A DNA stretch of 64,000 nt from Hemileia vastatrix (GCA_030280995.1 JASXTE010000005.1:3224501-3288500); one strand, 5' to 3'; counted from the stretch's first letter, positions 11,187 through 20,891 are shown. Numbers and translations are program-made. The notes: a model not told the origin generated them from the sequence alone.

Positions 11187-12327
11187 TGTCAGCCAGGCTA
11201 TTCCAGGAGTCCAGTAAATGATATATAAATTATAAACCCTTAAAGAGTGAGTAAGACTTGTATTTAATGAATATAACTTAATATTTTATTACATAATGAA
11301 ATTATATAAGAATTTTATTATATACAAATGTTACATTAAATTTATTGGTTATATATATTTTTATATACAATTAAATTGAGCATAATATAATATATTCTAC
11401 AAATAATGGCGCATTTTTATGTATTTAATAATTATAAATTTATATTTAATTAATTAAAAAACATATATTATAATTACAAGTGTAAATTTGATTTATAATA
11501 TATTTAAATTAATTACTTAAATTTATATATTAACTAATACCTCTCATATGATACTAAACAATTATTAAGGACGCTTCTTTTGACCCTTAATTGTGTTAGA
11601 AAAAACAAATAAATTAATTTGGACTAAATTGAGATTAATTGCTTGTTTTGTTGCGTCAAATTATTTTTTGTTTCACTTAAAATTTCCTCTAATCAGAATG
11701 TACCATCTGTTGGGAATTATATTTCTCATAGTTCCTATGTTTCCAATCTTGTTTAGTTATTTACTATTGTCACTTACTGATTTGGGGATTAATGGCGGGG
11801 AAATTGGATTCTTAATTGGGCTTTTAATTAATTGTTTCATGTTTTTCTCTATATTGTTATGTTTCATTTACTCTTTTGATATATTTGTTTTATTCCTTTC
11901 TAATCATTGTATTTACTGATATAGTAGCGCTTCAGAGGACCCATTGCCTATAAAAGGGCCTTGGATAATCCCCTGTAGCCTTATCACTTATTATACACTC
12001 AACAAATTAAATACAATTTTATATTACGTTTATATTCTTTTTATTAGTAATAAAATTCTAATTAAAATTTTATATAACAATTTAAAGGTTGCTTTAAGTC
12101 TGATAGTAATTATATTGGTTGCCGCGCAGAATTCTTACTTAAATAATATTAATATTTATAAAACCAAATTGTTGTTTTCTTCTCAGCTCACTCATCGTTG
12201 CCTTCTCTCAATAAATTAAATAATTTTATTAAATTTTATTTCTTTTATTACCCATACTCCTTTCCTCCTTCTCCTCCTTTCATTCTTTCTTCTATTTTTT
12301 CTCCTTCTTCTAGACGACCGACCGACA
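11187..12327 (+). repeat. 5' LTR of the young gypsy element
   Basis: Starts TGTCAGCCAGGCTATTCCAG and ends TCTAGACGACCGACCGACA. The upstream part is very AT-rich. A TATA box lies at 11949-11956. A hydrophobic open frame (11593-11919) lies upstream of the TATA box and recurs in the 3' LTR. Confidence 0.97.
11949..11956 (+). promoter_or_regulatory. LTR TATA box
   Basis: TATAAAAG sits in the context GCCTATAAAAGGGCC. Equivalent CCTATAWAAGGC motifs occur in four other LTRs of the family (1811, 19971, 47607, and on the minus strand at 22463-22472), so it is the likely core promoter. Confidence 0.75.
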
Positions 12328-13006
12328 ACTGGGGACCTTTCCAAACGACGACGACGAACGACAAAACGCACGGACCACCTAGCAAAACGAAACTTTTGCC
12401 GCGACTGTGTTTCGAACTTGGGTTCGACATCTTAGGTTTATATAATATTAATTTTTATATTATTTTGAAGTGATTTTTCGATCACTATAGTAAGTTCACC
12501 TTTGCGCCTCTCACTCATATTACTATATTTTTATTGCAATAACAGTGATTGTGGCTTAATTGCTGATTCACTGAGTGTAAGTGTTCAATTTTAAAAAAAA
12601 TTTTTTTTTTTCCTAGTTGACCATTATAGAGTGTTAAATCCTCTTAGTCCTAGAAGAATTGACATTATTATTAATACAAATTGAATTATTATTTTAATTT
12701 TTTTTTATTAATTAATTATTGTTAATTTTGGTTGACTTAAAAGTACATTGTGCTTAGTCCCAATATATTGCCATATTTAATATTGGTAATTAATTGGTTG
12801 AATTAACTAACTTGTTATTCCCAATTTAAACTTGCAATCCATTTTTTTTAAAAAAATTAATTTTTTAATTATTACTTTATATTGAAAGTTATTTTTTCTA
12901 TAATTTAATTAATTAAAAAATTTTTTTTATTATTTGGAGCAATTATTGACTAACTTTGATTATTTTTTTATAAAGTACAAAGTAAAATATTAATCTTCCC
13001 ACTAGT
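12328..13006 (+). other. Untranslated leader of the gypsy element
   Basis: The first 100 bases are rich in CGA repeats (ACGACGACGAACGACAAAAC near 12345), in contrast with the almost CpG-free coding region. The leader then becomes AT-rich. A related leader is recognisable on the minus strand at 21300-21750 (shared word CACTATAGTAAGTT), which shows it is a conserved part of the family. Confidence 0.7.
12330..12342 (+). other. Primer binding site of the gypsy element
   Basis: TGGGGACCTTTCC begins two bases after the 5' LTR, the usual place for a tRNA primer site. TGG would pair with the CCA end of a tRNA. I cannot name the tRNA. Confidence 0.65.
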
Positions 13007-16000
13007 ATGTCCAACAATTTGACAGAAAAAATGGATAACATGCAAGTGGATGAAATAGAAATTGACTATGATGCTGACACTGTAAGTTCTTCTAAAGTTG
13101 GTCATAAAAAGTCTTATGTTAACACAAAGAATTCACATACTGCAGGATGTGGAAATGACAGGAAATGCAAACAAACCAAACCCCCTTCCCCCAGTACCAC
13201 AGAAGGAAGTAAAGCCTCTAGTGCCTCAAGAAGGTCTTCCAAAAGGCTTCAAAATAAAAAAGCTTCCTCTGCCACAACAAATCAGCAACCTATCCAGTCA
13301 TATAAAAGAGTTGAAGACAGAAAATATGACGTACAAAGCAAAGGTAGACACATTGTGGGATCAGGTCCAAGAACTCAGGAACCAGATTCAGGCCCAGGCC
13401 CCTCCTCAATTGCCTCCCAATCAGCTTCAATTTCAGGCTCAACCTTCACAGCCACCCAGCTCAACCATCCAAAATCCAAATACTATGGAAGTAGAGCAAT
13501 GGAAATGGGATTATCTAATGAGTCACTACCAACAGAATGTGCAACACCCTCCTCATCATCAGCCTGGCCCATCCAGAACACCCAATTTCCATCCACCTCC
13601 TCATCCCTACCAACAAAGCAGGAGAAAGAAGGCCCAAGCACAATCCCAAACCCAGTCCCAGGGGAAGTTTCCTCCTCTGCCATGGTAAGTAATTTGGTTG
13701 ATAGTCACTTGGGTATGTTTTCTAATAAATCTTCTTCTGCAGGTAATATTATTGAACATGGTGAAAGAACAGTTAAACCTGTTAAAAGACAGCTTCCTGT
13801 AACTAGTAGCCCTATTGATGTAATTAGCAAATTGTCATTTGATGAACCTTTACATTTAACTTCTACATCTTTAATTAATCCTTCTCTTGCAATTAAAAAT
13901 GATTCTGTTCCCCCTGAAATCTATAACTTAATTGAAAAAACTTCTGAGGAAATATTGAAAGATACCCTTGATTTTAATATTGTGAAAGACAAACATGTGA
14001 GAGATGTGTTAATCCATGAAAATGATAGATTAAATAATTTACACTTGCAATGTAAAGTGAGTTCTTCTGTACAAGATACAGCTTATTTAAAAATCAAAGA
14101 AACCTTGAATATTGTTCTTAGTCAACAAAAACAAATAAGAAGTGACCATAGAGCTATCTCAGATAGAAATATCAGTCTGCATAAGACATTGAGTGAATTG
14201 AAACCCCTTATTGAGGAAAATTATTCATTCAAGAATGAAATAAAATCTCTGCAAAATGAGTTTAAGAAGCTAAAAAATGATTTCCATGCACTAAGTACCA
14301 AACACTCAGTTTCTGAGGACAGAAATGTTCTATCTCTTGCAAAAGTAAATGACCAGATGTCTGAAATTCCAAGAATAAGAAACTATGTGTCTGACCTACA
14401 GGAAAAGTTCTCAACCTTAACCATCAATAATGAATTAAATGAGATTTCTGCCAGTAAGCTGCATAAAAATAAAGGGAAAAAACCTGAACAAAGTTCATCC
14501 TTTCTTCCTCATATTTCAACCATTAAACAAACTGACAATGAGTCTGTAAAATCTTTTGCTACTAGCAAAAAATCTTGTGATGGTCATGCACCAGCTGTTT
14601 CTGTAAATAATGAAATTTCTGAACACCTGGCTAAACTTCAGGAATTATTACTAATGAATAATTCAAACCAAAAAATGGACCATCCCAGTAGTCAGAAAAA
14701 TTGGCCTAAGTTAGACCAATATCCTACCTTTGATGGTGATTCTTCCTCTGATTGGCAACACTTTATCCAAAGAATTGATAATTTAAAGAGATCTTATAAA
14801 CTACCTGATGAGGAGATTGTTTCTAAGCTAATTTCTTTATTTTCCAATGTAGCCTTGATGTGGTATGAATCTGTCCTCTTAGATAACAATCATTATACAT
14901 GGAATGATTGGAAATCCTTGATTGAGAATCAATTTGGTGGTTCAAAATTCAGGTTAGCTCAGCAAAGACTGTATGAGAATACTAGATATGTATCCTCCTC
15001 TGTTGAAAAGCCCATTGTTTTTCTGATGAAAATAACTAAAATCCTTAGAGCAATTGATCCAAAGATGGATTATGATATTTGGAGAGATAAAATCTTGTAT
15101 AAATTACCAAATTCTCTTAGGGATTTGATTGTTGCTAGAACTGAGCATGTAAGGGAAAATTCTTCTTTCATTAATATCTGTAATGAGGTACTACTCAACC
15201 ATAGATATGAACCAAAAAATTACCTTAGTAAATCTTATAATGATCAGAATAAACCTTCTATAAAGCTCCCAGAAAAATCTGGTAAACCCTCTGCCCCAGT
15301 TGCACCTAAAAAATATGCAACAAATACTTGTTATAAATGTAACAAACCGTGGCAGAAGGGTCATGTTTGTGACAAGAAAATTCATCTTGTTGAACAAAAT
15401 GAAGACACTGATGAAATTGAACTTGATGTCAATAATTCTTCCAGTGACTGTGAAAGTAATATCTCCTATGACAATGAATCTGTTAAAGATGTTTTAATGT
15501 TGGAACATGATGTCCATTATTTAAATAATATATCTGAAGATTGTGTATTGAATTTATCTTCAGTAGAAAATGCTGAGATAATTAAAGATATTACTAACAA
15601 TTCTATTCCTATATCCCCTTTAAAGGCACCAGTTATCATTAATGGTAAAAATGTTGATGTAGTTCTTGATTCTGGTGCTGGAGGAAGTGTAGTATCTGAA
15701 AAAGCTTTGGCTTCAGTGGATAAGGAATATTTGAGTAAATTATTGCCTATAACTTCTGAAAAATGGAGAGGGTATGGTTCTACCTTATTTCCTATTGGCA
15801 AATACAAAACCTCTGTATTCTTCAAATATAATGGTGGTTTTGTCAGAGCTATTTGTGAGTTTGTTGTCATGAAAAATGATAATTTGAGCAATTGGTTTAT
15901 TATGGGAAATGATATTTTAACCATGTTTGGTGTGAAACTAGACCCAGCAAATAATTGCTTTACCTTAGGAATGAATGGGAAAAGAAAATTCAAAATTTCT

Positions 16001-16279
16001 TCTCCTAAACCTTCTGGGCATTTGTTGAAATCTTGTAACTCACTGACCCAATGTAAAGGTAGAACAACAACTGAAATGGATGATTTATTACATGAAATAA
16101 ATACCGCTTCTTTTGGTGATCATTTGACTAATGAACAAAAGGATTCTATTGTTGCCTCTATTACCTCTTTCCCTATGGCTTTTGCTCATGGTTCTCATGT
16201 CTTGGGAATTGTTCAGGAAGAGATGAAAATTACCTTATCCTGTAATTTGAGTGATATTCCTCCTTCCCTTAAGAAATAA
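13007..16279 (+). CDS. Gypsy gag-protease polyprotein part
   Basis: Open frame of 1090 codons. The first ~225 residues are Ser/Thr/Pro-rich and of doubtful function because another frame is conserved there (13098-13688). Residues ~300-490 are coiled-coil-like. The retrotransposon gag fold follows (WPKLDQYPTFDGDSSSDW, then FGGSKFRLAQQRLYENTRYV and the PNSLRDLIVARTEHV block). Next is a variant zinc knuckle, CYKCNKPWQKGHVC, near residue 770, then an aspartic protease with VVLDSGAGGSVVS near residue 885. The frame ends in TAA at 16277-16279, between protease and reverse transcriptase. The downstream pol (16337-19174) is in the same frame with no ATG required. A related copy on the minus strand (about 61000) has a Lys codon at this stop, so it is probably a nonsense mutation or a readthrough stop. 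Start chosen at 13007 because the N-terminus resembles the relic at 5306. Confidence 0.9.
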   Translation: MSNNLTEKMDNMQVDEIEIDYDADTVSSSKVGHKKSYVNTKNSHTAGCGNDRKCKQTKPPSPSTTEGSKASSASRRSSKRLQNKKASSATTNQQPIQSYKRVEDRKYDVQSKGRHIVGSGPRTQEPDSGPGPSSIASQSASISGSTFTATQLNHPKSKYYGSRAMEMGLSNESLPTECATPSSSSAWPIQNTQFPSTSSSLPTKQEKEGPSTIPNPVPGEVSSSAMVSNLVDSHLGMFSNKSSSAGNIIEHGERTVKPVKRQLPVTSSPIDVISKLSFDEPLHLTSTSLINPSLAIKNDSVPPEIYNLIEKTSEEILKDTLDFNIVKDKHVRDVLIHENDRLNNLHLQCKVSSSVQDTAYLKIKETLNIVLSQQKQIRSDHRAISDRNISLHKTLSELKPLIEENYSFKNEIKSLQNEFKKLKNDFHALSTKHSVSEDRNVLSLAKVNDQMSEIPRIRNYVSDLQEKFSTLTINNELNEISASKLHKNKGKKPEQSSSFLPHISTIKQTDNESVKSFATSKKSCDGHAPAVSVNNEISEHLAKLQELLLMNNSNQKMDHPSSQKNWPKLDQYPTFDGDSSSDWQHFIQRIDNLKRSYKLPDEEIVSKLISLFSNVALMWYESVLLDNNHYTWNDWKSLIENQFGGSKFRLAQQRLYENTRYVSSSVEKPIVFLMKITKILRAIDPKMDYDIWRDKILYKLPNSLRDLIVARTEHVRENSSFINICNEVLLNHRYEPKNYLSKSYNDQNKPSIKLPEKSGKPSAPVAPKKYATNTCYKCNKPWQKGHVCDKKIHLVEQNEDTDEIELDVNNSSSDCESNISYDNESVKDVLMLEHDVHYLNNISEDCVLNLSSVENAEIIKDITNNSIPISPLKAPVIINGKNVDVVLDSGAGGSVVSEKALASVDKEYLSKLLPITSEKWRGYGSTLFPIGKYKTSVFFKYNGGFVRAICEFVVMKNDNLSNWFIMGNDILTMFGVKLDPANNCFTLGMNGKRKFKISSPKPSGHLLKSCNSLTQCKGRTTTEMDDLLHEINTASFGDHLTNEQKDSIVASITSFPMAFAHGSHVLGIVQEEMKITLSCNLSDIPPSLKK
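13098..13688 (+). CDS. Overlapping small frame in the gag region (coiled coil, Pro/Gln-rich)
   Basis: This 196-codon frame overlaps gag in another phase. It has a Pro-rich start, a heptad-like segment around HIKELKTENM and TLWDQVQELRNQI, a Pro/Gln-rich stretch, MEVEQWKWDYLMSHYQQNVQ, and the end PPLPW. The last bases form ATGGTAA: the TGG-TAA end of this frame overlaps an ATG of the gag frame at 13682-13684. The same peptide is recognisable in the decayed minus-strand copy at 4690-5100 (IHIKEMKTENM, LWDQSQEL, MEVEQLKLDYLM, PPLPW). A similar one follows the coiled-coil frame at 63529-63873. The gag frame over the same bases is compositionally Ser/Thr-rich. It may be the true first protein of the element, with gag reached by reinitiation. 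Its real start is uncertain. Confidence 0.55.
   Translation: MVIKSLMLTQRIHILQDVEMTGNANKPNPLPPVPQKEVKPLVPQEGLPKGFKIKKLPLPQQISNLSSHIKELKTENMTYKAKVDTLWDQVQELRNQIQAQAPPQLPPNQLQFQAQPSQPPSSTIQNPNTMEVEQWKWDYLMSHYQQNVQHPPHHQPGPSRTPNFHPPPHPYQQSRRKKAQAQSQTQSQGKFPPLPW
16277..16279 (+). other. In-frame stop codon between protease and reverse transcriptase
   Basis: TAA followed by C, in an otherwise continuous frame from 13007 to 19174. The related minus-strand copy has AAA here within the same flanking residues (SLKK before, PYPASP after). Confidence 0.9.
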
Positions 16280-16336
16280 CCATATCCTGCTTCTCCATCA
16301 AAAAGAAAAGATATTGAAAATAATATTGAAACATTA

Positions 16337-19174
16337 TTGAAAATGAATATCATTGAGAAAGTGGATGTCACCCCCAAATATTGTGTCATCTCCCCAGTCT
16401 TAATTTCATATGAAAAAGATAAAGCTAGATTATGTGGGGATTACAGAGCTTTAAATACTTATACTGTTGATGATATTTATCCTTTACCCAGAATTAATTC
16501 AATACATGCTACCTTGCAAGGTGCAAAATTTATTAGTTGTCTGGATGGTAATAAAGGTTATCATCAAGTTCCAGTTGAGAAAAATTCTCAAAATTTTTTG
16601 CTTATTGCTACTCATATGGGAATATATAAGTATGTTAGGATGCCATTTGGCCCTAAAAATGCTCCTTCAGTTTTCCAAAAAGTCATGGATAACACTTTCC
16701 ATCAAGAAATTATTGAAGGTTGGCTCATGGTTTATATTGATGATATTATTGTTTTTTCTAAAACTTTTGATGAACATATGATTCACTTAAATAGAGTTTT
16801 CCAAAAAATGGATGAAATCAATATGACCTTATCTTTAAAAAAGTGTAAATTTGGTTTTCAATCTTTGAAAGTCCTTGGCCATGTTGTGTCAGGCTTACAA
16901 ATTTGTGTAGACCATAATAAAGTTGCTGCCATTCAAAATGTTAAAGCACCAACTTCTGTAAAAGAAATCCAAAGTTTTTTAGGTATGTGTGGCTATTATA
17001 GACAATATATTAAAAATTATCAGGTCATAGCCTTGCCTCTTACAAAACTAACCAGAAAAGATGTTGCTTTTCTCTGGAATGATGACTGTCAGAAAGCTTT
17101 TAATACATTGAAAAATTGCTTAATGACAGCCCCTATATTGGCTCTCCCAGATTTTAACAAGCCATTTGTACTTTATACAGATGCTAGCTTTATTGGTCTG
17201 GGTGCTGCCCTTCACCAAAAGCAAATTATTAATGATAAATCCTCAGAGGTTGTAATTTGTTATATTTCAAGAACCTTAAGAAATAGTGAATTGAAATATG
17301 GTGCCACTCAATTGGAGTGCTTAGCAGTTGTTTGGGCTCTTGAGAAACTTCATTACTACTTGGATGACCAAAAATTTGAGTTGGTAACTGACTGTAGTGC
17401 TGTGAAATCTCTCTTAAACCTCAAAACACCTAACAGACATATGTTCAGGTGGCAACTTGCTGTTCAGGAATACAGAGGAAGGATGACTATTATCCACAGA
17501 GCTGGAAATGTTCACTCTAATGTTGATATGCTCTCCAGATTGCCTCTGCCAAATAATGACTCCAATCCTGCTTATGTACCTGAGGATGCCACTGTTCATA
17601 TACATGGTATATTTATAGTTGATATGGAAGAAGAGTTATTACAGTTAATACTGGATTCATATGATAAAGATTCTGACTTAAATAAATTAGTTACTATTTT
17701 GAATGATCCTAAGAATGCTTCAATTCAAGCATTAATAAAAACTCTTCCTGCAAAATACCAAAATGCTTTAAATAAAGGAAAGTTTTCTATTGAAGATGGT
17801 TATATTTATTATAGAAGGAAGCTTACCAATGTAATTGTTATTCCTCCTTCAATGAAAGAAACTATCCTCAAACTTAGTCATGATGACATATTAGCTGGTC
17901 ATTTTGATCTTGAAAAAACTTTGATTAGAATCAAAAACACTGCATGGTGGGCTAATATGTCTGAAGACACAAAATTATATGTTGAATCTTGTGATTCCTG
18001 CCAAAAATCTAAAAGGTTAACAGGTAAGAGAGCAGGGTTATTACAACATATTGAAGCACCTAGTGCTCCCTGGCAAATCATTAATATGGATTTTGTCACT
18101 GGTCTTCCTGTTGCAGGTAAAGACAGCTTTAACTCTTGTTGGGTAATAGTTGATAGATTCACAAAAATGTGCAAATTTATTCCAACCCACAAAGATGTAT
18201 CCACCAAAGAATTAGCTTTCTTATGGTGGTCTTACATGTTTAATATTATTGGTTTTCCAAAAGCCATTATCTCTGATAGGGATCCAAAATTCACTTCTGA
18301 GTTTTGGACCTCTTTGATGGATATTTGTGGCTGTGAGTTAAAATTGTCTACAGCTCACCATCCTCAGACTGATGGTCTAGCTGAAAGAATGATTCAAACT
18401 CTGGAAGATATGATTAGAAGGTATTGTGCCTTTGGTTTAGAATATAAAGATAATGACAGATTTACTCATGATTGGGTCACTCTTTTGCCTGGTCTTGAAT
18501 TTGCATATAATAGCACTGTTCATTCTGTCACTGAGAAAAAGCCTTTTGAGCTTTGGTTAGGTTATGTCCCAAACACTCCTGCTCAGATTCTCAATAATAA
18601 ATTACCTAAGTTGGAACTACACCCTGGTGTAAAATCTTTTATGCAAATGCAACAGCTATGCAGAAAACATGCTCAGAGTTGTATTGATAAAGCATTTGAA
18701 TATGAAAAGAAAAGATGGGATAAATCCCATAAAGAATACACATTTAACAAGGGTGATGAAGTGTTGATCTCTACTGTCCATTTCAATTTACAAGGTAACC
18801 ACAAATTAAAAGATCCTTTTGTAGGACCATTTGTTGTTAAAAGAATGGTTGGTGATAATGCAGTAGAAGTTGTATTGTATTCTCCATATGATAGGAAACA
18901 TCCTGTCTTTCCCATTTCTTTGCTTAAACCTTATACTTCCAACAGTGACTTATTTCCAAAAAGAAGAGGAAGACCTAAGAAGAACCCTCAAGAAGTCACA
19001 GAAACAGCAGAAATTGATAAAATTCTCAATGATAGAATTATCACTTCTGAAAGAGGTACTGAATATTTATTGAGATATAAGAACAAATCATCTGAACATG
19101 ATGCATGGATACCTGGCAAAGAAATTTCAAATCTGCCTGCTCTGTTGAAAAAATACAAAAAGAAAAAATCTTAG
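16337..19174 (+). CDS. Gypsy pol: reverse transcriptase, RNase H, integrase, chromodomain
   Basis: 945 codons in phase with gag-protease. The RT palm has FISCLDGNKGYHQVPV (first Asp) and the YIDD box at about residue 132. RNase H runs from LYTDASFIGLGAAL (near residue 280) through LECLAVVWALE to TDCSAV. The integrase has the zinc-binding H-H-C-C set (GHFDLEKTL and CDSCQKSK), then the catalytic triad in [21 protein letters not shown] and HPQTDGLAERM. A GPF/Y-like region (DPFVGPFVVKRM) leads to a chromodomain with GTEYLLRYKNKSSEHDAW near residues 905-925, expected to direct integration to chromatin marks. The first ATG in the frame lies beyond the preceding stop; translation presumably depends on passing that stop. 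All catalytic residues are intact. Confidence 0.95.
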   Translation: MKMNIIEKVDVTPKYCVISPVLISYEKDKARLCGDYRALNTYTVDDIYPLPRINSIHATLQGAKFISCLDGNKGYHQVPVEKNSQNFLLIATHMGIYKYVRMPFGPKNAPSVFQKVMDNTFHQEIIEGWLMVYIDDIIVFSKTFDEHMIHLNRVFQKMDEINMTLSLKKCKFGFQSLKVLGHVVSGLQICVDHNKVAAIQNVKAPTSVKEIQSFLGMCGYYRQYIKNYQVIALPLTKLTRKDVAFLWNDDCQKAFNTLKNCLMTAPILALPDFNKPFVLYTDASFIGLGAALHQKQIINDKSSEVVICYISRTLRNSELKYGATQLECLAVVWALEKLHYYLDDQKFELVTDCSAVKSLLNLKTPNRHMFRWQLAVQEYRGRMTIIHRAGNVHSNVDMLSRLPLPNNDSNPAYVPEDATVHIHGIFIVDMEEELLQLILDSYDKDSDLNKLVTILNDPKNASIQALIKTLPAKYQNALNKGKFSIEDGYIYYRRKLTNVIVIPPSMKETILKLSHDDILAGHFDLEKTLIRIKNTAWWANMSEDTKLYVESCDSCQKSKRLTGKRAGLLQHIEAPSAPWQIINMDFVTGLPVAGKDSFNSCWVIVDRFTKMCKFIPTHKDVSTKELAFLWWSYMFNIIGFPKAIISDRDPKFTSEFWTSLMDICGCELKLSTAHHPQTDGLAERMIQTLEDMIRRYCAFGLEYKDNDRFTHDWVTLLPGLEFAYNSTVHSVTEKKPFELWLGYVPNTPAQILNNKLPKLELHPGVKSFMQMQQLCRKHAQSCIDKAFEYEKKRWDKSHKEYTFNKGDEVLISTVHFNLQGNHKLKDPFVGPFVVKRMVGDNAVEVVLYSPYDRKHPVFPISLLKPYTSNSDLFPKRRGRPKKNPQEVTETAEIDKILNDRIITSERGTEYLLRYKNKSSEHDAWIPGKEISNLPALLKKYKKKKS

Positions 19175-19196
19175 CATTTTTTTTATTGTTTTTTTT

Positions 19197-19208
19197 AGAG
19201 TGAGGGAG
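19197..19208 (+). other. Polypurine tract of the young gypsy element
   Basis: AGAGTGAGGGAG immediately precedes the 3' LTR. It is the plus-strand primer site, identical to that at 1353-1364. Confidence 0.85.
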
Positions 19209-20349
19209 TGTCAGCCAGGCTATTCCAGGAGTCCAGTAAATGATATATAAATTATAAACCCTTAAAGAGTGAGTAAGACTTGTATTTAATGAATATAACT
19301 TAATATTTTATTACATAATGAAATTATATAAGAATTTTATTATATACAAATGTTACATTAAATTTATTGGTTATATATATTTTTATATACAATTAAATTG
19401 AGCATAATATAATATATTCTACAAATAATGGCATATTTTTATGTATTTAATAATTATAAATTTATATTTAATTAATTAAAAAACATATATTATAATTACA
19501 AGTGTAAATTTGATTTATAATATATTTAAATTAATTACTTAAATTTATATATTAACTAATACCTCTCATATGATACTAAACAATTATTAAGGACGCTTCT
19601 TTTGACCCTTAATTGTGTTAGAAAAAACAAATAAATTAATTTGGACTAAATTGAGATTAATTGCTTGTTTTGTTGCGTCAAATTATTTTTTGTTTCACTT
19701 AAAATTTCCTCTAATCAGAATGTACCATCTGTTGGGAATTATATTTCTCATAGTTCCTATGTTTCCAATCTTGTTTAGTTATTTACTATTGTCACTTACT
19801 GATTTGGGGATTAATGGCGGGGAAATTGGATTCTTAATTGGGCTTTTAATTAATTGTTTCATGTTTTTCTCTATATTGTTATGTTTCATTTACTCTTTTG
19901 ATATATTTGTTTTATTCCTTTCTAATCATTGTATTTACTGATATAGTAGCGCTTCAGAGGACCCATTGCCTATAAAAGGGCCTTGGATAATCCCCTGTAG
20001 CCTTATCACTTATTATACACTCAACAAATTAAATACAATTTTATATTACGTTTATATTCTTTTTATTAGTAATAAAATTCTAATTAAAATTTTATATAAC
20101 AATTTAAAGGTTGCTTTAAGTCTGATAGTAATTATATTGGTTGCCGCGCAGAATTCTTACTTAAATAATATTAATATTTATAAAACCAAATTGTTGTTTT
20201 CTTCTCAGCTCACTCATCGTTGCCTTCTCTCAATAAATTAAATAATTTTATTAAATTTTATTTCTTTTATTACCCATACTCCTTTCCTCCTTCTCCTCCT
20301 TTCATTCTTTCTTCTATTTTTTCTCCTTCTTCTAGACGACCGACCGACA
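19209..20349 (+). repeat. 3' LTR of the young gypsy element
   Basis: Same length (1141 bp) and ends as the 5' LTR, with only two differences seen by eye. Its TATA box is at 19971-19978. The right-hand GAAAC duplication follows at 20350-20354. Confidence 0.97.
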
Positions 20350-20891
20350 GAAACCATAAGCCTGCATTAACTGAGAGTATTCAGGTCACTGTTGTAGATC
20401 TGGCCAAGCAAGTGTTTGAGACTTCAAAGAAAGGATAAAAATCATACATCACTTTCTCTATAATTTGACAGTACCATATCCTATGTTAAAGGGGTTATCT
20501 AAACATTTTACAGCAGCACCATTTCCATTTGAGCCAAAGTGAAATAGTGCAACAGCAAGTTGAAATGCAGGATTATTCTGTTTGTTATGGGAATTATTAT
20601 TGAAGATAGAATGATTGAAGATGAGTTGAGAAATTTTTAAAAAGAATAAGGAGAAGTTTTAAAAAAATGTGTGAAGTTTAAATGAGGAATTTCAAGAATT
20701 GAGGCAAGATCAAATCTGGGATCATGATAAAGATTTTTTCCCCTTGGGATGATGTAATTCTTTTTGGAAAGAAAAGATATATATGATAAAGTTTCTTCCA
20801 AACCTGAGTCAGAGTGAGAGTCTGCAGCTAAAGTTAAAGTGATAGCATTCATAGCTCAGTGAAGTTGCTTCCTAGTAAAGGTGTGCTTCAT
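20350..20891 (-). pseudogene. Harbinger transposase, N-terminal part (split by gypsy insertion)
   Basis: From an ATG at 20891 on the minus strand the sequence resembles the start of the transposase at 41199. Shared features are a short basic start, an Asp/Ser-rich acidic run (ADSHSDSGLEE), FLSKKNYIIPRGK, a RFDLASILEIP block and FFKTSP. It continues in other frames up to the gypsy insertion, with stops (for example in the first 15 codons). The catalytic half lies at 10560-11186. Confidence 0.8.

Larger units (their letters stand above)
11187..20349 (+). mobile_element. Complete Ty3/gypsy chromovirus element, 9163 bp
   Basis: The element is bounded by two 1141-bp LTRs (11187-12327 and 19209-20349) starting TGTCAGCC and ending ACCGACA, with GAAAC on both outer sides. 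Comparing the LTRs by eye I saw two substitutions, near 11410-11412 against 19432-19434, so insertion is recent. Inside, in order: a primer binding site, a CGA-rich leader, an overlapping small frame, gag with zinc knuckle and protease, reverse transcriptase, RNase H, integrase and chromodomain, then a polypurine tract. Domain order (integrase after RNase H) and the C-terminal chromodomain place it in the chromovirus group. It interrupts a Harbinger transposase gene in the opposite orientation. Confidence 0.97.

Noticed and set aside
12400..12440. GGGTTCGACATC resembling a tRNA B box in the gypsy leader
   Set aside because: No A box at a fitting distance and no tRNA fold; likely chance.
13685..13742. 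Intron-like stretch GTAAGT...TCTTCTGCAG (58 bp) at the end of the overlapping frame
   Set aside because: Splicing it would place TGG-TAA again and end the frame at once, and the acceptor is not present in the related copy at 4690. The GTRAGT at the donor is also conserved as Val-Ser codons in three copies, which explains it without splicing.
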